DNA of 44,759 bases from Deltaproteobacteria bacterium. Lineage in GTDB: Bacteria; Desulfobacterota; Desulfobacteria; Desulfobacterales; JAUWMJ01. The stretch spans positions 1-44,759 of the forward strand of contig DAOWEJ010000097.1 of NCBI GenBank assembly GCA_030638575.1. Reading direction: 5' to 3'. The notes below the pieces were generated by a model. It did not search any database. It saw only the letters and a list, made by a program, of their open reading frames with translations, and was not told the DNA's origin. This document shows, piece after piece, positions 8,085 through 15,805 of the stretch. The position numbers were made by a program, and so were the translations under genes. Position 1 is the stretch's first letter, and the number at the start of each line of letters is the position of its first letter.

Positions 8085-8585
8085 ATGGCATTAAAACACA
8101 CCGGATTATTTCTCTGTATATGGCTCCTTTTATTTTCACTTGGTTGTGCAACTGGGATTTCCCGCCAGGTGCGCTCACAGGTGACCTATACCGGCCCATT
8201 TTCAGATGTGCAAAAGGCCCCTGATAAATACATGGGAGAAATTGTTATATTGGGAGGAAAAATCTTAAATAACAAGGCTTCACAAGTATCCTCCGAACTT
8301 ACAGTCCTTCACCTGCCCACCGGCAGCGGGAATCGGCCTAAGGATAACGATCAGTCCGAAGGCCGTTACCTAATCCAAACAGATCAATTCCTCGATCCGG
8401 CCATCTATAAAAAAGGAGACCTGTTAACTGTGGCCGGAAAGCTCAGCGGCAGTGAATTCAGGACTATCGGAGGATTTGACTACATTTATCCAAAGTTGAA
8501 GGCAATTGAGATTAAACTCTGGCCCAAGGAAGACCATAATTATCCGAGATTTCATATTGGTATCGGGGTCGGGAAAACGTTTTAA
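8085..8585 (+). CDS. slp: Slp-family outer membrane lipoprotein (paralogue 1)
   Basis: This is a 166-residue lipoprotein: signal peptide about 1-20 with lipobox SLGCA, then a domain of about 145 residues. The Slp family (starvation lipoprotein of Escherichia coli, outer membrane) is recognised by the block PDKYMGEIVILGGKIL, the LTVLHLPTGS.NRP segment, the S.GRYLIQTDQFLDPAIYKKGDLLTVAGKL block and the Y.YP.L...EI.LW ending. ATG at 8085 follows AAGAAGGCAGAC. A closely similar second gene starts 22 bases after its stop, so the two form a tandem pair and probably one transcript. Slp proteins are thought to stabilise the outer membrane under stress; the exact role here is unknown. Confidence 0.87.
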   Translation: MALKHTGLFLCIWLLLFSLGCATGISRQVRSQVTYTGPFSDVQKAPDKYMGEIVILGGKILNNKASQVSSELTVLHLPTGSGNRPKDNDQSEGRYLIQTDQFLDPAIYKKGDLLTVAGKLSGSEFRTIGGFDYIYPKLKAIEIKLWPKEDHNYPRFHIGIGVGKTF

Positions 8586-8607
8586 GCACATCAGGATTAT
8601 CGGCACC

Positions 8608-9165
8608 GTGAAAAGCAGGCGCAAAAGTGGGCAAATTGCCCTGTTACTTCTTCTATTTCTGGTTTACAGCAGCCTGACGGCCTGCGCTCCAGCCATTTCT
8701 AAACAGTTTCGTGAGAAGGCCATGCCGCCTGTGCCCTTCAATGAACTACTCAGTACTCCAAATGACTATGAAGGCAGAAATATTATTTTAGGGGGCTATA
8801 TTCTTGAGGTAAAAAACAAGCAGGGCGGCTCCTTGCTGACCATTCTCCAGGCGCCACTCGATTTTCAAAACAGACCTCACTCCCGAGATAAATCCAAAGG
8901 CCGATTCCTGGTACGGACTGACAAATTCATAGAACCGGAAATTTACAAGAAAGATAGAAAAATTACAGTTGGAGGTAAGATTGCCGGGGTCTCGGTGCAA
9001 CCATTAGGAGGTCACGTATATCGTTACCCGATTATAGAGGTTAAGGAATTACATCTATGGGCTGAGGAGCTAGACCAAGATTTGTTATACGATCCCTATT
9101 GGGATTACTGGGGACATCCCCGGTATCCTTATTATCGTTCAATGCCACCTTATCATTACCGGTGA
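8608..9165 (+). CDS. slp: Slp-family outer membrane lipoprotein (paralogue 2)
   Basis: This is a second Slp-family lipoprotein, about 185 residues from GTG at 8608. I chose this start because it places a basic n-region (VKSRRKSGQ), a hydrophobic core and lipobox LTACA correctly; the frame is open further upstream but would overlap the first slp gene. AGGA lies eleven bases upstream. It shares the NDYEGRNIILGGYILE, LTILQAPLDFQNRP and KGRFLVRTDKFIEPEIYKK blocks with its neighbour, so the pair arose by tandem duplication. It differs in a C-terminal extension of about 25 residues rich in Tyr, Pro, Trp and His (YDPYWDYWGHPRYPYY). Such extensions occur in some Slp relatives, but their function is unknown. 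Confidence 0.85.
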   Translation: MKSRRKSGQIALLLLLFLVYSSLTACAPAISKQFREKAMPPVPFNELLSTPNDYEGRNIILGGYILEVKNKQGGSLLTILQAPLDFQNRPHSRDKSKGRFLVRTDKFIEPEIYKKDRKITVGGKIAGVSVQPLGGHVYRYPIIEVKELHLWAEELDQDLLYDPYWDYWGHPRYPYYRSMPPYHYR

Positions 9166-9174
9166 TAGCCTCTT

Positions 9175-9191
9175 CCCTCTTTAGCTGAGGG
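9175..9191. terminator. Short hairpin between convergent genes
   Basis: CCCTC (9175-9179) and GAGGG (9187-9191) flank the stop codon of the minus-strand ThiF-like gene, in the 15-bp gap between convergent genes. On the plus strand it is followed by TAAATTTATT. The stem is only 5 bp, so this is a weak, possibly bidirectional terminator. Confidence 0.3.
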
Positions 9192-10056
9192 TAAATTTAT
9201 TAAATTCCCCGCTTTCAAGATCAACATGAACCATTGTATTTCTGAAAAGTTTTCCCCGTTTTAGAATGATTTTTATCACTTCCATTGCCTGGAGCGTTGC
9301 GATAAAGTATGGTGCTATCGCCGGCACTCCAAGGATAGCTTCAGGACTTTTGGTTTTATTTTTTTTTGCCCCATCGCTTCCGTAAATAGATTTCAGACCC
9401 TGATCTTCCGGGAATATGGTCATCACCTGGCCTTCAAAACCTGCTACCGCACCGTGAACAAGAGGAATTTTCAGTTTTCCGGCTGCGTTCTCCAAAACAA
9501 ATCTGTCTGTAATATTATCAAGGGCATCCACAACCACATTCACATCGTTTAGTATTTCAGAGGCATTGGATGGATCAATTTTTACCCGAAAAGGAATCAC
9601 TTTAACACCGGGATTGATGGATTCGACCATGCGGACTGCCGAGTCGGATTTAGACAGTCCTATGGTTTCTATGCTGGATATTGCCTGGCGATTCAGATTG
9701 GTTTCGTCAAAAACATCATGATCGACTACGATAATATGCCCGACTCCCACCCTTGCCAGAGTCAAAATTAAATGTCCGCCCAGACCGCCTGACCCGACTA
9801 TGGCAACCTGAGACTTTGCCAGCCGTATCTGTTCGTTAAGGGCGATGGATTTTCTATTGCGAATATATCGATGAGGATATATCCCGGAATTCATAGCTTC
9901 AATGTAAACATCATGAAAACTTCTTTTGAATTGATCTGCAAGTTTTAATACCTTCTCATCTTCCAGGATTTGAACCGAACGTCCTGCAGAGTCCAGGATT
10001 TTTCTCGAATGCTCATGAAGCACTTTAGATAGTTGTATCTGTCTTTCCGAACTCAT
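9181..10056 (-). CDS. ThiF/MoeB/HesA-family adenylyltransferase-like protein
   Basis: E1-like enzymes of this family adenylate the C-terminal glycine of ubiquitin-like sulfur carriers (ThiS, MoaD) for thiamine, molybdopterin or related sulfur transfer. The nucleotide-binding motif GSGGLGG is at about residues 88-94, followed by the VDHDVFDETNLNRQ block, VVDALDN.TDRF and PLVHGAVAGFEGQV. The zinc-binding CxxC pairs of many ThiF/MoeB proteins are absent, and there is no rhodanese domain. About 70 helical residues precede the Rossmann part. ATG at 10056 gives 291 residues; a TTG at 10089 would add eleven. Neither start has a good ribosome binding site. It lies 80 bp downstream of the thiolase gene on the same strand but no carrier-protein gene is adjacent, so its partner is unknown. 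Confidence 0.8.
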   Translation of the reverse strand: MSSERQIQLSKVLHEHSRKILDSAGRSVQILEDEKVLKLADQFKRSFHDVYIEAMNSGIYPHRYIRNRKSIALNEQIRLAKSQVAIVGSGGLGGHLILTLARVGVGHIIVVDHDVFDETNLNRQAISSIETIGLSKSDSAVRMVESINPGVKVIPFRVKIDPSNASEILNDVNVVVDALDNITDRFVLENAAGKLKIPLVHGAVAGFEGQVMTIFPEDQGLKSIYGSDGAKKNKTKSPEAILGVPAIAPYFIATLQAMEVIKIILKRGKLFRNTMVHVDLESGEFNKFTLS

Positions 10057-10135
10057 TTTTTTATCTATGGATGTATTGTTCAAGAGCAATTTTTCATTTC
10101 AAATTTGTGTAACATGGTTAGCTTTTTTTTTAAAA

Positions 10136-11320
10136 CTAATCACATAGTTCAAAAAGTGCTGCCGCGCCCATTCCGCCACCTATGCACATGGATTCTACAC
10201 CAAATTTTACACCTCTTGTCTTCATATTAGCAAGAAGCGTGGCGCACAGTTTTGCACCTGTGCACCCCAAAGGATGCCCAAGGGCAATAGCGCCGCCGTG
10301 AATATTTATTTTATCCATATCCTTATCCAGGCCGAGCTCTCTTATACAGTATAGCGCTTGGGAAGCAAAGGCTTCATTTATCTCAAACAGGCCTATATCC
10401 TTAATGTCCATGCCCGCCATTTTCAAAAGTTTTGGAATGGCATATCGCGGCCCCACGCCCATCTCATCAGGCTCACAGCCGATTGTTGTGTAATATTTCA
10501 ACTTAGCGATGGGCTTCACTCCCAGTTCCTTTATTTTTTCTTCGGACAGAATAACACTTACGGCAGCGCCGTCTGTTGTCTGGGAGGAATTTCCTGCTGT
10601 AACAGATCCGTTTGCAGCAAAAACAGCCCGCAGATTAGCAAGCCCTTCCTTTGTTGTTGACTCCCTGATACCGTCATCGAAGTCTTGCAGAAACGTCTCT
10701 TTTTTGTAGGTTCCGCCCTCCTGCTGAATAAACCTGGCTGCCGGAGTAGGCACTAACTCTGTAAAAAGTTTTTCCGCCTTGGCTTTGGATGCCTTCATCT
10801 GGGAATTATAGGCAAACTCATCCTGATCTTCCCTGGATATTTTATATCGATTGGCAACATTCTCCGCTGTAATACCCATGGAAGTATATAAATCGGCATG
10901 TTTTTTTGTATGTTCAGGGTGGGGCCTTGGAAGATAGCCGCCCATGGGAACATAGGTCATGGATTCTATTCCGCCGCCAATTGTAATATCCGACCATCCT
11001 GCCATTACCCTCAGACAGGCAAGTGAAATCGCCTCCAGCCCGGATGAACAGAATCTGTTTATGGTGGCTCCGGAAACTTCGACCGGAAAACCTGCAATCT
11101 GATTTGCCAGTCTTCCGATGTTAAGTCCTTGCTCTGCTTCAGGAAAAGAGCAGCCTATCATAATATCCTCAACATCCTTTTTTTCAAGGCCGGGGGTTTT
11201 TTCTACAGCATCGGTCAGTATAAAGGAAAGAAGATCTTCCGGCCTTGTATCTTTAAACGCCCCCTTATTTCTCCTGCACCCGGGGGTTCTTATTGATGTT
11301 ACTATATATGCATCTCTCAT
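10136..11320 (-). CDS. fadA: Acetyl-CoA acyltransferase (thiolase)
   Basis: The enzyme catalyses thiolytic cleavage of 3-ketoacyl-CoA, the last step of beta-oxidation, or the reverse condensation. The 394-residue length is standard. The nucleophilic cysteine is in NRFCSSGLEA (Cys91). The C-terminal signatures EINEAFASQ, GGAIALGHPLGCTGA and CIGGGMGAAALFE supply the catalytic His and second Cys. ATG at 11320 follows GGAGGAAATAGCC. It starts 13 bp after the stop of fadN, so the two are cotranscribed and together provide hydratase, dehydrogenase and thiolase activities. Gene order and the FadN-type partner support fatty-acid oxidation rather than ketone-body or butyrate metabolism, though chain-length preference is not visible. 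Confidence 0.93.
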   Translation of the reverse strand: MRDAYIVTSIRTPGCRRNKGAFKDTRPEDLLSFILTDAVEKTPGLEKKDVEDIMIGCSFPEAEQGLNIGRLANQIAGFPVEVSGATINRFCSSGLEAISLACLRVMAGWSDITIGGGIESMTYVPMGGYLPRPHPEHTKKHADLYTSMGITAENVANRYKISREDQDEFAYNSQMKASKAKAEKLFTELVPTPAARFIQQEGGTYKKETFLQDFDDGIRESTTKEGLANLRAVFAANGSVTAGNSSQTTDGAAVSVILSEEKIKELGVKPIAKLKYYTTIGCEPDEMGVGPRYAIPKLLKMAGMDIKDIGLFEINEAFASQALYCIRELGLDKDMDKINIHGGAIALGHPLGCTGAKLCATLLANMKTRGVKFGVESMCIGGGMGAAALFELCD

Positions 11321-11333
11321 GGCTATTTCCTCC

Positions 11334-13739
11334 TTAATTTCTTAACGGCTTACCGGTCTTTAACAAATGATCAATTCTGGCAATTGTTTTCTCTTCTTTT
11401 ATAAAATCGATGAATGCCTCCCTTTCAAGTTTCAAGATGGCGTCTTCGTCAATTTCACTATTTGCTCTCACATCTCCGCCACTCAAAACATAGGCAATCC
11501 GTTTTGCCAGGAATGCATCATGTTTGCTTACGAATTTTGCGCTCAGCATGTTGAAGATCTCTGCATTGATCATGCCCTTGGCTGATTCCCCAAAAACCCT
11601 TATCTTTCTTTTGACTTCAGGGGCATATCCTTCATCTACCATCTTTAAAACTTCCTTTTTAGCTTCGCCTATAAGATAATCCCTGTTAAAGACTATTCTA
11701 TCTTCGGGCCCCAAAAACCCGTTTGCCCTTGCTTCAGCAGCAGACATGGAGACTTTGGCCATTGCTATTGCCATAAATGTCGGGACAAAGAATTTTGCAA
11801 GGTCAACATCTGTTACTGCTTCAGGAATGGAACTGACAAATTTCTTCCACAAGTTCAAACAGCCGCTACCTGCAGGAAGCAGTCCCACACCTATTTCCAC
11901 AAGCCCCATGTAAAGCTCGGCATGGGCTACTATCCTGTCGGCTCCAAGGCATACTTCACATCCACCGCCAAGGGTCAATCCGTAAGGTGCTGCCACAACA
12001 GGAAAGGATGCATATCTTGCTTTTTGAATTCCGGCCTGTCCTTTTTCCAGAAAGGCTTCTATTTCAGAATACTTTTTATCCTTTGCCAGATCCAGGATAT
12101 AGGCCAGGTCGGCTCCGGCGGAAAAAGCGCCGGGCATTCCGCCGGCCTGATTTCCGATAACAAGTCCGACGCCGTTTTCGTCAATATAATCTAGAGCCTC
12201 TCCTATAAAGTCAATAATTTGACCATTTAACGCATTCATCTTAGTATGAAATTCGCAGCAGAACACACCGTCTCCGATATCAATAAGTGATGCGGAAGAG
12301 CATGTCTTTACAACCCTGTCTGCACCTCTAAGAGCCTTAAGAGATATAATATTTTCGCTGACGACCAGTTCTTTGTAATCCTTTGATTTAAAATCATAAA
12401 AAAATACCTTTCCTTTTTCAGATCTGTAAAAAGATAAATTGCCCGATTCGATCATCTTTATGACCAGTTCAGGCACCTTTAAGCCTTCCTTTTTCATCTT
12501 CTCCACAGATTCTTTTACACCAATGGCATCCCATGTCTCAAAGGGGCCCATTTCAAAATTGAATCCCCATTTCATTGCATTATCGATATCGACAATGGTA
12601 TCTGAAATTTCGGGAATCCTGTTCGCTGCATAAATCAGGTTGTCTGCAACAGCCTTCCATGCAAATTTTGCCCCCTTGTCATCACCATAGAGCACGGCCT
12701 TCATTTTTTCAGGGAGTGTCGCGGCCTTTTTTGCCTCGGCAAGACAGGAAAAATCAGGGGCATCATACTCTGCATACTCAAAGGTGACTGGGTTTATCAC
12801 CTTTCTAATCTTCTTCCATTCAGGTGTAAGGTCGGTTTTGTAAAAACCGCTTTGGGTTTTTTTCCCGAGAAGGTTCTTTTCTATCATCTTATTTACAAAC
12901 TCAGGTATTACAAAGCTTTCCCTGGCCTCATCATCTTTCACCAGATCATAGGTGTTTTTAGCAACATGCCCCATGGTATCAAGACCGACAAGGTCGGATG
13001 TTTTAAACATGGCTGTTTTGGGCCTTCCCATAACCGGACCAAAAAGCGCATCAACTTCGGAAATTGTAAGCCCATCTTCGAGCATAAGTTGCATTGCCTT
13101 TACAATACCCTGAACACCGATCCTGTTTCCTACGAAGTTCGGAGTATCCTTAGCCCATACAATACCTTTGCCGAGAATCCTCTCCCCGTAATCAGCCATG
13201 AATTCAACGATTTCAGGTAGTGTCTCCTCGCCTGCAATAATTTCAAGGAGTTTCATATACCTTACAGGATTAAAAAAATGTGTGCCCAGAAAATGTCGAC
13301 GAAACTCCTTGCTCAAACCTTCCGACATCGCCTTTAAGGGTATACCGGATGTATTGGACGAAACAATGGAGCCTTTTTTTCTTACCGGGTCTATGCGTTT
13401 GAAAAGATCCCTTTTAATCTTCAAGTTCTCCACAACGACTTCAATAATCCAGTCACAGCCCGCCAGCTTATCAAAATCGTCTTCAAGATTGCCTATTGAA
13501 ATTAGATCAACATCCTTTTTCTGCATTAAAAGTGATGGGCTCGACATAAGCACCGTATCCAGCCCGGCCTTTGCTATCCTGTTTCTGGCCCCAGGATCGT
13601 TTTTCTCTTCATCTTTCAGATCAAAGGGAACGATATCTAATAATAAAGTTTTAACACCGGCTCCGGCCAGAATAGCGGATATTCCACCGCCCATAACTCC
13701 GGAACCGATAACCGCAGCCGATCTGATTTTTCTATTCAT
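11334..13739 (-). CDS. fadN: 3-hydroxyacyl-CoA dehydrogenase / enoyl-CoA hydratase fusion (FadN type)
   Basis: This bifunctional beta-oxidation enzyme has the dehydrogenase first and the hydratase last, the order of Bacillus FadN (YusL) and the opposite of Escherichia coli FadB. The NAD-binding GSGVMGGGISAILAGAG starts near residue 13. The SNTSGIPL and GTHFFNPV.YM.LLEI blocks mark the dehydrogenase. A crotonase domain begins about residue 490, with the oxyanion-hole FSAGADL and GLTLGGGCEVCLGAD. The C-terminus ends in the family hallmark EREAFI...KT..RI.H.LKTGKPLRN. ATG at 13739 is preceded by AGGAGGTAATT. It is the first gene of a fadN-fadA unit, and the palindrome at 13810-13829 upstream is a likely operator. 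At 801 residues it is full length. Confidence 0.93.
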   Translation of the reverse strand: MNRKIRSAAVIGSGVMGGGISAILAGAGVKTLLLDIVPFDLKDEEKNDPGARNRIAKAGLDTVLMSSPSLLMQKKDVDLISIGNLEDDFDKLAGCDWIIEVVVENLKIKRDLFKRIDPVRKKGSIVSSNTSGIPLKAMSEGLSKEFRRHFLGTHFFNPVRYMKLLEIIAGEETLPEIVEFMADYGERILGKGIVWAKDTPNFVGNRIGVQGIVKAMQLMLEDGLTISEVDALFGPVMGRPKTAMFKTSDLVGLDTMGHVAKNTYDLVKDDEARESFVIPEFVNKMIEKNLLGKKTQSGFYKTDLTPEWKKIRKVINPVTFEYAEYDAPDFSCLAEAKKAATLPEKMKAVLYGDDKGAKFAWKAVADNLIYAANRIPEISDTIVDIDNAMKWGFNFEMGPFETWDAIGVKESVEKMKKEGLKVPELVIKMIESGNLSFYRSEKGKVFFYDFKSKDYKELVVSENIISLKALRGADRVVKTCSSASLIDIGDGVFCCEFHTKMNALNGQIIDFIGEALDYIDENGVGLVIGNQAGGMPGAFSAGADLAYILDLAKDKKYSEIEAFLEKGQAGIQKARYASFPVVAAPYGLTLGGGCEVCLGADRIVAHAELYMGLVEIGVGLLPAGSGCLNLWKKFVSSIPEAVTDVDLAKFFVPTFMAIAMAKVSMSAAEARANGFLGPEDRIVFNRDYLIGEAKKEVLKMVDEGYAPEVKRKIRVFGESAKGMINAEIFNMLSAKFVSKHDAFLAKRIAYVLSGGDVRANSEIDEDAILKLEREAFIDFIKEEKTIARIDHLLKTGKPLRN

Positions 13740-13809
13740 AATTACCTCCTAAAATATAGGTTAAACCGTAACATTTTATCCTTACTAAATAAATACGTTA
13801 AATCGATAT

Positions 13810-13829
13810 ATGAATGAACATTCATTCAT
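13810..13829. promoter_or_regulatory. Palindrome resembling a FadR (TetR-family) operator
   Basis: The 20-bp site ATGAATGAACATTCATTCAT has TGAATGAA and TTCATTCA arms around two unmatched central bases. It closely matches the box recalled for the TetR-type fatty-acid regulator FadR of Bacillus (TGAATGAMTANTCATTCA), differing at one defined position. It lies about 70 bp upstream of the fadN start, where it could overlap or sit just upstream of a promoter (a possible -10 TAAAAT lies between it and fadN). Acyl-CoA-responsive derepression is inferred. Confidence 0.65.
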
Positions 13830-13990
13830 TTAACAAAATGACTGCTTACATGTCAAGAAAAATCCTATACTGTAAGAAGGATGACTAAAATATTTATTAT
13901 ATATATGATTCAGGTAGTTATATATTTTATAATAAAATTCTATCTTTTCCGGTAAATATTTTTACCATGATTTAGTCATATGGAAGCGGC

Positions 13991-14004
13991 TGAATATATA
14001 TTCA
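13991..14004. promoter_or_regulatory. Perfect 14-bp palindrome TGAATATATATTCA
   Basis: This exact palindrome is about 180 bp upstream of the FadR-like site and 252 bp upstream of fadN. Its TGAAT/ATTCA ends resemble the arms of that operator. It might be a second, weaker regulator site, or chance in AT-rich sequence. Confidence 0.3.
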
Positions 14005-14141
14005 TTTATTATTTGAAAGAGGTAGGAAAATATTGTGTATTGCCCATATTTAGACCGGGACATTTTTAATCATATTCTGGTTTGTTATGGGTGCAAAATA
14101 AAAAACAACATGCCGGCTGAGATCGAAAACAAATTGTCGAT

Positions 14142-14377
14142 ATGATGAGACCTTTGAAAAATGGTAATTTTAGTTCGAGTTCAAGGAAGGCGATCCGCCT
14201 CAGGCGGATCGAGGATAGCGCTGAAGGTTAGCGCTGATGCTTCACTTCGTGTCACTAAAGTGCCGAAATTTGAGCCTGACCCCAGAGAAATTGGCTTCGC
14301 ATTTCACAGGGCAGGCGTAGAAATTGGGCAGATAAGCGCAGACTTCGAAAAGTGACGTTTTGCAAAGGTCTCATGAT
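14142..14377 (-). mobile_element. Non-coding inverted-repeat element (GAGACC family, copy B) with 5-bp target duplication
   Basis: The 226-bp element at 14147-14372 begins GAGACCTTTGAAAAATGG and ends CAAAACGT-reverse...GCAAAGGTCTC, so the ends are inverted repeats of about 15 bp. It is flanked by perfect ATGAT duplications (14142-14146 and 14373-14377). The interior includes a strong hairpin GATCCGCC-TCAGGCGGATC and the family core (CGAAGTCTGCGCTTA on the minus strand). No transposase is encoded. Removing the element and one ATGAT leaves a sequence that matches an uninterrupted site at 41101-41133 at 28 of 33 positions. This is what is expected of a non-autonomous transposed element. Confidence 0.85.
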
Positions 14378-14394
14378 GTTGCTAAGCGCCTAAC

Positions 14395-15735
14395 TTATTG
14401 CAGGAAAATCCGTTCGGACTGTTCCGGAAGAGCTACATTTTCTTTTGAGCGTTTTTCAAAGCATATCCTTTTGAAAATTTCTTCATGTGCCAGAAAAGCA
14501 TCCACAACATCAGGATCAAAATGGGTACCTTTCAAGTTGACAATAATTTCCCTGGCTTTTTTGTGTGAAAAAGCTTCTTTATAAAACCTCTCTGTTGTCA
14601 ATGCGTCGTATACATCGGCCAGAGCAACAATCCTGGCTGACAGGGGTATCTCTTTACCTTTCAGGCCGTCAGGATATCCTGTACCATCCCATTTCTCATG
14701 ATGGTAATAGGCTATCTCCTTTCCAAGAATAAGGAATGATCTTCCATTGATCTGGGACTCAATTTCGGCAAGTGCATCACCGCCTAATACGGAATGGCGT
14801 TTTATTATTTCGAACTCTTCATCGGATAGTTTACCAGGCTTTAGCAGTACAGCATCCTCTATACCGACTTTTCCTATATCGTGAAGAATCGATGACTGGT
14901 AGATATCGTCTATGTATTTCTCTGTAACATAGTCTTTATAGGCCGTTATTTTAGCCATCTCCACTGTAAGCATCTTTGCATACTCCCGTATTCTTTCAAG
15001 ATGTTCACCTGTTCCTTTATCCCTGTATTCCGCCAGCTTTGCAAGGCCCAAAATAGTTGCAGTCCTTGCATTATGGAGCTCATTTTCCAGTTTCCTTCTT
15101 TCTCTCTCTGCATCCAAACGTTCTGTCATATCGCGGGCTACTCCCCTGAAACCTATGGGCCGGCCTTCTTGATCCTTCCTGAGGGAAACTGATAACTCAA
15201 GATTCCTTTTACTTCCACCTTTTTTGATGACTTGATACTCTGAAATATCTGCGCTCTTTCCTGAAGTATAAACGTTGTTAAATACCTGGTACATTTTTTT
15301 AGCACTTTCAGGAGTCGAAAATACCCGGTTATTCATGCCCATTAATTCTTCTTTTGGATAACCTGATATACTGCTTACTGAATCATTAAAAAATGTAAAA
15401 TTCCCTTTAAGATCAACCTCAAAGTAGCCTTCTTCTATGCTCTCTAAAATATTTCGGTATTTTTTTTCACTTACCACCAAGGCTTGCTCGGCCTTCTTCC
15501 GTTTATTAATAGTGTACTGGACATGTGAGCCAAAAATTGCAAAAAGACACAATACTATAATCCGAGGCCAGATTGCATCAATATCAGGCGGGAATAATTG
15601 ATATAAAATATCAACTTGCTCGGTTGTAAAAAGATTCAAAACAGACTCAATCGCCCAGTAGACTGCAGCGAGTATAATTCCGATTAGAAGCATAGAATCA
15701 GCTATGCTTACACGATCCTTAATCAATTTTTTCAT
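14395..15735 (-). CDS. Membrane PAS-HD-GYP phosphodiesterase
   Basis: HD-GYP proteins hydrolyse the second messenger cyclic di-GMP, at the cytoplasmic face here. The 446-residue protein has two membrane helices (about 14-32 and 56-74), a PAS domain (about 88-205, with NDSVSSISGYPKEEL and the PAC-like GFRGVARDMTER), a short coiled coil, and a complete HD-GYP domain (about 230-425). Catalytic signatures are intact: HDIGK at 285-289, LLKPGKL, HS.LGG, HHEKWDGTGYPDGL (345-358), and ADVYDALTTER. ATG at 15735 follows AAAGGTTTTAAA. It is monocistronic, bracketed by GAGACC elements on both sides: copy B 22 bp after its stop, and the 35-bp copy D 30-65 bp before its start. PilZ protein genes nearby suggest linked cyclic di-GMP signalling. 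Confidence 0.92.
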   Translation of the reverse strand: MKKLIKDRVSIADSMLLIGIILAAVYWAIESVLNLFTTEQVDILYQLFPPDIDAIWPRIIVLCLFAIFGSHVQYTINKRKKAEQALVVSEKKYRNILESIEEGYFEVDLKGNFTFFNDSVSSISGYPKEELMGMNNRVFSTPESAKKMYQVFNNVYTSGKSADISEYQVIKKGGSKRNLELSVSLRKDQEGRPIGFRGVARDMTERLDAERERRKLENELHNARTATILGLAKLAEYRDKGTGEHLERIREYAKMLTVEMAKITAYKDYVTEKYIDDIYQSSILHDIGKVGIEDAVLLKPGKLSDEEFEIIKRHSVLGGDALAEIESQINGRSFLILGKEIAYYHHEKWDGTGYPDGLKGKEIPLSARIVALADVYDALTTERFYKEAFSHKKAREIIVNLKGTHFDPDVVDAFLAHEEIFKRICFEKRSKENVALPEQSERIFLQ

Positions 15736-15760
15736 TTTAAAAACCTTTGTCGAGTATAAC

Positions 15761-15805
15761 AGTCAGAGACCTTGGCAAAATGTCCCCTTTCGAAGGTCTC
15801 AGTCA
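15761..15805. mobile_element. 35-bp minimal GAGACC element (copy D) with 5-bp target duplication
   Basis: The core at 15766-15800 runs from GAGACCTTGGCAAAATG to TTTCGAAGGTCTC. It is flanked by exact AGTCA duplications at 15761-15765 and 15801-15805. It matches the left ~30 bp of copy C joined directly to the last few bases of the right end, so about 170-190 internal bases are missing. It lies in the 5' leader or promoter region of the HD-GYP gene. Confidence 0.8.

Larger units (their letters stand above)
13740..14141. other. Intergenic region upstream of fadN
   Basis: It is AT-rich and without genes. It contains the two palindromes described separately and the ribosome binding site of fadN at the left edge. 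Nothing else stands out. Confidence 0.55.

Noticed and set aside
9175-9191. Strong bidirectional terminator
   Set aside because: The stem is only 5 bp with little T-tract, so I kept it only as a weak entry.
11334-13739. FadB-type naming
   Set aside because: The dehydrogenase precedes the hydratase and the C-terminal KPLRN ending fits FadN, so FadB order is excluded.
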